A stretch of DNA of 51,048 nucleotides from an uncultured Fidelibacterota bacterium (lineage in GTDB: Bacteria > Fidelibacterota > Marinisomatia > Marinisomatales > TCS55): contig CAJVYU010000007.1 in the NCBI GenBank assembly GCA_913009735.1, positions 1 to 51,048 on the forward strand, given 5' to 3'. Below are positions 44,638 through 51,048 of this stretch, in pieces. Under the pieces are notes generated by a model that saw only the letters and a list, made by a program, of their open reading frames with translations, was not told the origin of the DNA and made no database searches. Numbering within the stretch: the stretch's first letter is position 1; every line of letters starts with the position of its first letter. The translations under genes and the position numbers were made by a program.

Positions 44638-46527
44638 ATGAAATCAAATAAAATGTACTTCGGAATATTGACAATTCTATTTAATTCGCTATTAATTTAT
44701 GGGGCAGAGAGGGAAATTGACTGCAATTATATCATCGTTTATCCTGATAGCTTTTTAACCCAAGCCAATGAAATGGCAGATTATAGAAGCGATGCTGGAT
44801 TTGATGTATGCACTGTTTCATGGGATTCGATTTTTGCAAACAATACGTATGACACACCTGATTCGTCATTAAAAAATTATTTACAGATAGTTTGGGATTC
44901 AAGTTCTGTTCCATTGGAATATATTGTTTTATTGGGAGATTGGGACATCATTACACCTCATGCACGATTTTTTAGTTCAGATAGTTCTTATTTATTTGAT
45001 GATAATTGGTATGCTGTTTTAGATACGTCACTCTTATACTCTGAAAGACCATCTGTGGGAATTGGCAGAATCCCTGTGGAAGATGTTCTTCAATTAGAAC
45101 ATTATTTAGACAGACTTTATTTATATGAAAATGGTCTACAGATTTTACCATGGCAGCAGAGAGTTATAGGGATTTCAGGGCAAACGTATCCTGAAGAACT
45201 TCAATGCCATTTTGACAATTTATTACTCGATTATAATGAAGTTTTTATAAATCAAAACTTGGAATATGAATTTCTATCAAATTGTAATGAATCTAATTAC
45301 TCTACGGAAAATGAAAATATCAGAAATAAGTTGATTGAAGGAAATGTATTTACATTATATAACGGTCGTTCTAACAATTATCAATGGGATATAGACACTT
45401 TATTAAATTTTGAAACAGTTCGTGATTTGAATTATTGGGAATATTCCCCAATAATGATTACCGCTACAGTAAATCAGTTTGCTCGAAGGGATTCATTATC
45501 TTCGATAGCAAAAGAATTATTTATTAAAGATATACATGGACCTGTAGCCATTTATTCTTCCAGTTGGATTTTAAGTGTGTCTCAAAATAATTTATTTTTT
45601 AATTTATTGCTTGAAGATTTATTGAGTAGTGACAAACCAACAATAGGAGAATCATTATTATATTATAAGAATAGTAATATAGTAAGTCCAGGACTTATGA
45701 GGTTTGTGCAAATTTTTGGTGATCCTGCAATCATTCCTCAAATGATAAGATCGGAATCGGATATACGTGAGCCATTGCAATTTGAAATGTCTATTAATAA
45801 TGAGAACATTTTCGTATCCATATTCCCGGATCAAGATTGGAATTATGTAAAATTACCTTTGTCTAATTATTCTCATGTATTTTCTGATTCTTTAGAGAAC
45901 CTAACAATCAATCAAATTAATCTTTTCCCCGATGGAGTATTTCAAGATGTGATTTCAGGGAATATATTAATAGATGATTTGTCCATTGGAGATAGTATCA
46001 TATTTAGTTTTGATGATATAGAAAATTGGAATGTATCAAATGGAATAAACAATCTTACAATTATGCAATCTAATGATACACCAGCAGGATCAGGCAATTC
46101 ACTAATCATTGAATTTGGAAATAGTAATAATGATTCTCCAAGATCATCAGTTTATTCGACATTCGATGATTCTTCTGAAATAGGTGAAGAAGACACGATT
46201 TCTTTTTGGATTAAACAAGGAGAATCATTTGTAGGAATAGATGACATAGTGGAAACTTTACCTAAAAAATATAAACTCTATCCGGCATATCCCAATCCCT
46301 TCAATCCAACCACCACCATCCGGTTTTCAGTAGAGATGTTGCATGCAACGTCTCTACAAATATTTGATATTACCGGGCGGCTGGTGGAAACGCTTCTTGA
46401 TGAATCCCTTACTCCCGGTGATCATGAGGTTACGTGGAATGCCGGTAATTTACCAAGCGGTGTGTATTTTGTACGGCTCCAAAGCGGTGAATATGTAGAA
46501 AGTCAGAAAGTTATCTTACTGAAATAA
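44638..46527 (+). CDS. Secreted gingipain-fold (peptidase C25-like) protein with T9SS sorting domain; catalytic dyad apparently lost
   Basis: Signal peptide (residues 1-23), then a caspase-like C25 domain: YIVLLGDWDIITPH, a DNWYAVLD segment and the RPSVGIGRIPVEDVLQLEHYLDRL strand-helix. Where active gingipains have Gly-His-Gly, this protein reads YNGRSN (241-246). Where they have the Ala-Cys-Leu nucleophile, it reads ITATVNQF (274-281). Both the His and the Cys thus seem replaced. The GPVAIYSSSW and FGDPAI segments match the end of the C25 fold. Residues about 543-629 are a type A sorting domain (YPAYPNPFNPTTTIRFS ... GVYFVRLQSG). The body is AT-rich while the sorting domain is more GC-rich, suggesting a mosaic. 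Confidence 0.8.
   Translation: MKSNKMYFGILTILFNSLLIYGAEREIDCNYIIVYPDSFLTQANEMADYRSDAGFDVCTVSWDSIFANNTYDTPDSSLKNYLQIVWDSSSVPLEYIVLLGDWDIITPHARFFSSDSSYLFDDNWYAVLDTSLLYSERPSVGIGRIPVEDVLQLEHYLDRLYLYENGLQILPWQQRVIGISGQTYPEELQCHFDNLLLDYNEVFINQNLEYEFLSNCNESNYSTENENIRNKLIEGNVFTLYNGRSNNYQWDIDTLLNFETVRDLNYWEYSPIMITATVNQFARRDSLSSIAKELFIKDIHGPVAIYSSSWILSVSQNNLFFNLLLEDLLSSDKPTIGESLLYYKNSNIVSPGLMRFVQIFGDPAIIPQMIRSESDIREPLQFEMSINNENIFVSIFPDQDWNYVKLPLSNYSHVFSDSLENLTINQINLFPDGVFQDVISGNILIDDLSIGDSIIFSFDDIENWNVSNGINNLTIMQSNDTPAGSGNSLIIEFGNSNNDSPRSSVYSTFDDSSEIGEEDTISFWIKQGESFVGIDDIVETLPKKYKLYPAYPNPFNPTTTIRFSVEMLHATSLQIFDITGRLVETLLDESLTPGDHEVTWNAGNLPSGVYFVRLQSGEYVESQKVILLK
46330..46357. repeat. Palindromic element inside the T9SS sorting-domain coding region
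   Basis: A 28-base near-perfect palindrome, GTAGAGA..GTTGCA/TGCAAC..TCTCTAC, with a single mismatched pair. It is translated in frame as VEMLHATSLQ, placed between the first strand and LQIFDITG of the sorting domain. Similar GTAGAGAC...GTCTCTAC palindromes are dispersed repeats in many bacteria. Confidence 0.75.
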
Positions 46528-46570
46528 TATTCGGTAATTAACGCACCTTTTAATCGTCTTAAATTAAATC

Positions 46571-47666
46571 ATGGAATTAACAGACTTAAAAGACCTCTTC
46601 GCATCAGCAGAAACAAAACATCACGAACTTCGGAGGCATCTTTGACCTTGAGTCAAAGAAAATAGAATTAGAAAAACTCCGCCTGAAGTCCGGCACTCCG
46701 GATTTCTGGAATGACAACAAAACCGCCCAGGTAACCCTGAAAAAAATATCCCTGTTCGAAAAAGAACTCGCTCTATGGACAGATCTGGAAACACGCCACG
46801 GTGATGTGGAAGTATTACTGGAGTTTGCTGAAACCGGCGATGCAGAATTGGAGGAAGTGGCAGAGGAACTTCAATCTTATACCAAAATCATTGAAGAAGT
46901 AGAATTAAAGATGATTCTGGGCGATGAACAGGATACCCTTGACGCCATTGTGACCATTCACCCGGGAGCCGGTGGCACAGAAAGCCAAGACTGGGCGGAA
47001 ATGCTCTACCGGATGTATTCCCGATGGGTGGAGCAGAAAGATTTTAAAAAAGTATTGATGGATTATCAGTCCGGGGATGAAGCAGGGCTGAAAGATGTAA
47101 CATTTGAGGTAAAAGGGGATTATGCTTATGGTTTATTGAAAGCAGAAGCAGGTATTCATCGATTAGTTCGTATTTCACCATTCGATTCCAATAGCCGCCG
47201 CCATACGTCTTTTGCATCCGTATTTGTTTACCCCAGCATTGATGAAGAGATCGAGGTTGAAATTGATACTAACGATCTGCGAATCGACACCTATCGATCC
47301 AGCGGCGCCGGTGGACAGCACGTAAATAAAACTGATTCAGCCATTCGAATTACCCATATTCCTACGGGTATAGTGGCGCAATGCCAGAATGAGCGCTCCC
47401 AGCATAAAAATAAGGCCACAGCCATGAAAGTACTGAAAGCACGTCTTTATCAATTAGAAGTGGAAAAAGAAAAAGAAGCTGCTCAGGAATTGGAAGATAC
47501 CAAATTAGATATTGGCTGGGGGAGTCAGATTCGGTCATACGTATTTCATCCTTACAATATGGTGAAGGATCATCGTACAAAAGAAGAAACAGGAAATATT
47601 TCAGCTGTAATGGACGGTGCCCTGGATAAGTTTATTCGAGCCTATTTACTGAGCCGGTTGAATTAA
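46571..47666 (+). CDS. prfB: Peptide chain release factor 2, programmed +1 frameshift
   Basis: Class I release factor for UAA and UGA stops. Translation starts at ATG 46571; after 24 codons the frame ends at CTT TGA C (46640-46646), preceded by the Shine-Dalgarno-like GGAGG (46632-46636). This is the conserved autoregulatory site: ribosomes shift +1 and continue with GAC at 46644. The joined product (46571-46642 plus 46644-47666) is 364 residues. It contains the stop-recognition SPF (about 202-204) and the peptidyl-hydrolysis GGQ (about 247-249). Low RF2 activity favours the shift, giving autoregulation. Confidence 0.95.
46632..46646 (+). promoter_or_regulatory. RF2 programmed +1 frameshift site
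   Basis: GGAGG, then CAT, then the slippery CTT TGA C. The in-frame UGA is the RF2 stop codon, and slippage on CUU resumes reading at GAC. Spacing and sequence match the classic prfB element. Confidence 0.95.
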
Positions 47667-47688
47667 AAAATACCATTGTTCCAGTTAT

Positions 47689-47718
47689 AAAAAACCCCTC
47701 GTTAACGAGGGGTTTTTT
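47689..47718. terminator. Bidirectional intrinsic terminator between prfB and the M16 gene
   Basis: A-run (47689-47694), stem CCCCTCG/CGAGGGG with TTAA loop (47695-47712), then T-run (47713-47718). It can terminate prfB on the plus strand and the convergent M16 peptidase gene on the minus strand. Confidence 0.93.
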
Positions 47719-47745
47719 ATGGATTATTATTATTCAGGTGTGGAT

Positions 47746-50562
47746 TTACTGGACAGGTATACCATTAGCGTCCAGCAATATTGGGTCACCAAACCCAAGG
47801 GATTTCATCCCTTCAAGTTGAGTGGCTGCATCGCCCACAACCAGGTAAATCATTTCGTTTGGACGAATGAGCTTTCGTGCCAATTCATTATGGCTCTCTA
47901 CAGTCATTTTCCTTACTATTTTTTCTTGATCTTTGATATAGTCAAAAGGAAAACCATAAGTTGCGATATTATCAATCATTCCACGAAGGGCGCCTAACGT
48001 TTCAAACCGGCGGGCATTGGATTTCAGCAAAACATTTTTTGTGAAATCCAAATCGTCTTCACTGATTGGATCTCCATAGACCGTCATCAGGTCTTTAAAG
48101 ATATTGAGTGATTCTTCGGTTGTATTTGACCGTACACCGGCAGAAGCTGTGAATTTTCCAGGGAATTTTGAACCGCTAAAACGCGTGCGGGCTCCGTATG
48201 TGTAGCCTTTTTCCTCACGTAGAACCAGGTTAACATCACCGCTGAAATTCCCACCCAGTTTCATATTCATCACTGTGGCTGGGTAGAAATCCGGATCGGT
48301 GCGGGCTAACCCCAAATATCCAATACGTATTTCAGATTGTTTAGCATTGGGTACATCAACAAAATACACTTTGGGTTTATTGTCAGGTGTTGGTATTTCG
48401 TATTCAGGAAAGATTACATCTTTGACTTCCCACTTGTCTACCAGACCTTTAAATGCTTTTACGGCCACACTGCGGTTAATATCGCCTACAATGCTTATCG
48501 TCGCGAGATCAGCTGAAAAATTGGCAGTATAGTAGTTTTTCAAATCATCCAATTCGATGGACTCCACGGATTCAACAGTACCTAATGTTGAATTAGCCAA
48601 AATGTGATCCCCGTAAATCAATTTGTTATAAACGTTGGATGCAATAGTCGAGGGAACGGCTCCGCGGCGTTTTATGGATTCGGCTGTTTCTCTTTTGATG
48701 CGGTCAAATTCCGTTTCATCCCATCGGGGTTCCAACAGGATTTCATTAACCAACGCCAGGGTAGCGCCGAAATTCCGTTTTAATGTTGTGGCTTCTATGT
48801 TGATGTTTTGTTTGCTTGTGTACATATAAATAGACGAACCAAGGGCATCAATTGCTTCTTCAAGTTCAATCGGTGTTTTATTGGCAGTCCCTTCCATCAT
48901 CATATCGGTAATTAGATTCGCAACGCCCACTTTTTCCGGATCATCCAAAAGCATTCCGCCACTAATTTGAATACCAAAATTGATCAACGGCAGTTCATCA
49001 TGTTTAGCGCCATAAAGAGAGATGCCTTTATTATAATTGTGCTGCCATATTTTTGGTAGTTTTAAACGCGGCTGGGGTCCATCCACCGGTTCAACTGAAC
49101 GGTCAAAGGAAGAGGGAATGTCGGCAATATCCATCCTGCCAGTTCCGACTTCTTTTGCTTCATTTTTAACAATTTTTTCATCTTTGATTGGAAAAAGGAC
49201 AGATCCTGTGGCTACCAGGTCGACTTTGCCCTTGGGTACGAAACTTGTCATTACATAATTCTGCCCTTTGATATATTTTTCGTACACTCGGTTTATGTCA
49301 TTCATATTTACATCAAGAACTTTTTGAAGTTCTTCGGTAATCGCATCCGGAGAACCATAGAATTCATTATAGTATGCGAGCTGAAATCCTTTTCCCAGAA
49401 CAGAGGAAATCCCCTGGTAGAAACCGGTTTCATATTTGGCTTTAAGGCGTTCCAGGTCCTCATCGGTGAAGCCATCACTTTCAAATCGGGCAAATGCTTC
49501 GTGAACAGCCGCTTCTACGTCCGTTAAGCTCGAGGTTGGAAATGCATCAATAACAATATTAAATGTGCCGGCGATTTCCTGTGTGCCGCTATAGGAATAC
49601 AGGTTTGGTGCTAATTTCTTCTCTTCTACAATAACTTTATACAGGGGCGCCTTTTTTCCATCGGCTAAAAGTTGGCTCAATAATTCAAGGGCAGATGCAT
49701 CAAAGTGCCTTTGATCTACCGTTGGGAAAACCATGGTTAAACGAGGTGACTTGGCAAAATTATCTTCGTGATATACTCTTTTGGTTTCAGTGAGTTGCAC
49801 CGGCATGGGTTCAGGATCATCATTGTCCGGGCTGGATTTTATTTCACCAAAATATTTTTTCACCAATTTTTTAACTTCACGTTTATTAATATCCCCGGCA
49901 ATTACCATAGTGGCGTTATTGGGGCCGTACCATTGTTCATAAAAATCACGAACGTCCTTCAATGTTGCATTTTGAAGGTCTTCTAATTCTCCAATAGTTG
50001 TCCAATTGTACGGATGATCTTCCGGGTACAGGTTTTTAATGATTATATAATTATTGTGGCCGTATGGACGATTATCCACCCGCTGGCGTTTTTCATTCTG
50101 GACAACTTCCTGCTGGTTTTCAAAAGCTGATTCAGTCACGGTTGATAGGAGCCATCCCATACGGTCAGATTCCATCCACAGGACAGTCTCTAATGCATTT
50201 TTGGGCACGATCTCATAATATACGGTACCATCCTTGTTGGTTCCGCCATTGAGCGTTCCGCCAACATTTTGAATCTTTTTGAAGAACTGGTCTTGTCCAA
50301 CGTGTTGAGATTCCTGGAACAGCATATGCTCAAACAGATGGGCAAATCCGGTTCTACCCGGAATTTCACGATTGGAACCAACGTGATATTGAATCGCGAC
50401 ACCAATGATGGGGTCTGATTTATCCTCGTGTAGAATGACGGTCAACCCATTATCCAACGAATATTTTTCATATTCAATTGTGAAGGGTGTTTTGGCTTCC
50501 AGATTACAACCAATCATAAAAATGGCTGCAAAAACGCTGATAATCAGTGATTTTTTAAACAT
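47746..50562 (-). CDS. M16-family zinc metalloprotease (two-domain, lipoprotein)
   Basis: Periplasmic or outer-membrane-attached insulinase/PqqL-type peptidase. The N-terminus is a lipoprotein signal (FAAIFMIGC, Cys19). The inverted zinc motif HLFEH is at residues 75-79, and the third ligand Glu is expected in the ENQQEVVQNEKR helix about 75 residues later. The second M16 half (about residues 490-930) lacks a zinc motif, as usual, but keeps the substrate-clamping R..Y region (GYTYGARTRF). At 938 residues it is a complete double-repeat protein. Its ribosome-binding site AGGAG (50569-50573) borders the inverted-repeat element, so the promoter must be in or beyond that element. Confidence 0.93.
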   Translation of the reverse strand: MFKKSLIISVFAAIFMIGCNLEAKTPFTIEYEKYSLDNGLTVILHEDKSDPIIGVAIQYHVGSNREIPGRTGFAHLFEHMLFQESQHVGQDQFFKKIQNVGGTLNGGTNKDGTVYYEIVPKNALETVLWMESDRMGWLLSTVTESAFENQQEVVQNEKRQRVDNRPYGHNNYIIIKNLYPEDHPYNWTTIGELEDLQNATLKDVRDFYEQWYGPNNATMVIAGDINKREVKKLVKKYFGEIKSSPDNDDPEPMPVQLTETKRVYHEDNFAKSPRLTMVFPTVDQRHFDASALELLSQLLADGKKAPLYKVIVEEKKLAPNLYSYSGTQEIAGTFNIVIDAFPTSSLTDVEAAVHEAFARFESDGFTDEDLERLKAKYETGFYQGISSVLGKGFQLAYYNEFYGSPDAITEELQKVLDVNMNDINRVYEKYIKGQNYVMTSFVPKGKVDLVATGSVLFPIKDEKIVKNEAKEVGTGRMDIADIPSSFDRSVEPVDGPQPRLKLPKIWQHNYNKGISLYGAKHDELPLINFGIQISGGMLLDDPEKVGVANLITDMMMEGTANKTPIELEEAIDALGSSIYMYTSKQNINIEATTLKRNFGATLALVNEILLEPRWDETEFDRIKRETAESIKRRGAVPSTIASNVYNKLIYGDHILANSTLGTVESVESIELDDLKNYYTANFSADLATISIVGDINRSVAVKAFKGLVDKWEVKDVIFPEYEIPTPDNKPKVYFVDVPNAKQSEIRIGYLGLARTDPDFYPATVMNMKLGGNFSGDVNLVLREEKGYTYGARTRFSGSKFPGKFTASAGVRSNTTEESLNIFKDLMTVYGDPISEDDLDFTKNVLLKSNARRFETLGALRGMIDNIATYGFPFDYIKDQEKIVRKMTVESHNELARKLIRPNEMIYLVVGDAATQLEGMKSLGFGDPILLDANGIPVQ

Positions 50563-50572
50563 AGAATTCTCC

Positions 50573-50784
50573 TATTAGAAGGCTTTGTAAAACCCTGTGC
50601 GTAAAGAAGAAAGAATTAAAATTTGGCTGGTTCCTGCCCGCCCCATATTTTTTATTATGATTGTGGCAGGCGGGAAGGCGGGAAATGCAGTCAATAATGG
50701 TATTATGGACAAATTTTCCAACGAAAAGCAGGCGAATTTTAAACTTTTTAATTTGTGTATTGGGTTTTGCAAAGCCTTCTATTA
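50573..50784. repeat. MITE-like element with terminal inverted repeats
   Basis: A ~212-base segment whose ends are inverted repeats: TATTAGAAGGCTTTGTAAAA on the left and, on the complement of the right end, TAATAGAAGGCTTTGCAAAA, both continuing CCC. The interior has a further partial dyad (CCCGCC ... GGCGGG). It encodes no transposase, and short ORFs in it are not credible. Related to 7622-7732. Confidence 0.7.
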
Positions 50785-50899
50785 CCAAAATGAATTGTGG
50801 TTGGTACAATAAACAGAATATCTGATTATTACATATCAACAAAAATTACACAAAATCGTTGCCGTATAATATGAATATTATAATTCACTGAGTTGATGA
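50785..50899. other. Intergenic sequence between the inverted-repeat element and the terminal repeat
   Basis: AT-rich, no ORF. It could hold the promoter of the minus-strand M16 gene, but no confident motif is seen. Confidence 0.3.
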
Positions 50900-51026
50900 C
50901 ATATCTGTACAAAACATTTATCGAAACCAATCAAATACATGTTTTTGACCCCTTTGTGTTTCCCCTATGACAGGGGAAAAATTTCGGATAAAACCATAGA
51001 TATTCTCCCCTGTAAAAGGGGAGAAT
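50900..51026. repeat. Terminal dispersed repeat, right copy (inverted relative to left end)
   Basis: Reverse complement of the left-end repeat: 50900-50986 pairs with 42-128, and 51003-51026 is the exact complement of 1-24. The same two small hairpins are present. About 22 further bases follow to the window end. Confidence 0.85.
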
Positions 51027-51048
51027 TGAAGTGGGGTTTATAAAATAG

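Noticed and set aside
46571-46645. prfB as a frameshifted pseudogene or sequencing error
   Set aside because: The stop is exactly at the conserved CTT TGA C with a Shine-Dalgarno-like element at the right distance, i.e. programmed frameshifting.
47719-47997. 92-residue plus-strand ORF after the terminator
   Set aside because: Lies antisense to the C-terminal coding region of the M16 peptidase, which has full-length family homology; no sensible protein features.
50555-50842. Short ORFs on both strands in the region upstream of the M16 gene
   Set aside because: They fall in the inverted-repeat element and encode biased, low-information peptides; not supported as genes.
1-51048. Whole window as a linear replicon, phage or integrative element with terminal inverted repeats
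   Set aside because: Gene content is housekeeping and respiratory, with no replication, integration or structural phage genes; the end repeats are better explained as dispersed repeats at contig breaks.
1-51048. CRISPR arrays, tRNA or rRNA genes
   Set aside because: No regularly spaced repeats and no cloverleaf-like or rRNA-like segment was recognised; intergenic space is short. A tRNA scan would be needed to exclude a missed tRNA fully.

Overview
The window reads as one contig from a Gram-negative bacterium of the FCB group, most like Candidatus Marinimicrobia (SAR406) or a close relative. This is an inference from type IX secretion (T9SS) C-terminal sorting domains of the YPNPFNPTT type, Na+-NQR together with an NADH-module-free complex I, system I cytochrome c maturation, lipoprotein signals and moderate-to-low GC. 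No rRNA, tRNA, CRISPR array or transposase gene was seen. Both window ends carry the same repeat in inverted orientation, so the contig probably broke at copies of a dispersed repeat.

Layout. (1) 1-214: terminal repeat and leader. (2) 215-10810: nuoA-B-C-D-H-I-J-K-L-M-N, complex I without nuoE/F/G; nuoC has an unusual duplicated basic N-terminal cassette. (3) 10841-17759: nqrABCDEF, then apbE and, on the opposite strand, nqrM, the two maturation factors for Na+-NQR. An intrinsic terminator lies inside the first codons of apbE. (4) 17887-20756: nhaD Na+/H+ antiporter, ATP:cob(I)alamin adenosyltransferase, and a hicAB toxin-antitoxin pair sandwiched between the adenosyltransferase gene and a duplicated copy of its 3' end. 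(5) 20757-28888: a secreted protein of unknown function, nrnA-like DHH phosphoesterase, ispH, pdxS, pdxT, dxs and a CstA-family carrier. (6) 28947-35421: methylmalonyl-CoA mutase large subunit, then a cytochrome c maturation cluster (ccmE, ccmF, a small CcmI-like gene, ccmA, ccmB, ccmC and a 37-residue ccmD). Its CcmE has the CxxxY rather than HxxxY heme-binding motif. (7) 35447-44541: a type II (archaeal-type) GAPDH-like protein, an MBL hydrolase, metF, tilS, hpt, ftsH, folP, cdaA and a ZIP transporter. (8) 44638-50562: a gingipain-fold secreted protein that appears to lack its catalytic dyad, prfB with the +1 programmed frameshift, a bidirectional terminator, and a convergent M16 metalloprotease lipoprotein. 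(9) 50563-51048: a MITE-like element and the terminal repeat.

How it fits together. The first 19 kb is a bioenergetic island: a proton-pumping complex I that may accept electrons from something other than NADH, a sodium-pumping NADH:quinone oxidoreductase with both dedicated maturation factors, and an antiporter that interconverts the two gradients. The adenosyltransferase supplies the cofactor for the methylmalonyl-CoA mutase encoded 9 kb later. The rest is largely housekeeping: isoprenoid, PLP, folate, one-carbon and c-di-AMP metabolism, tRNA modification and translation termination. The least ordinary items are the mosaic T9SS cargo gene bordered by a remnant of another sorting domain, the hicAB insertion scar, the terminator embedded in apbE, the NuoC cassette and the short inverted-repeat elements.
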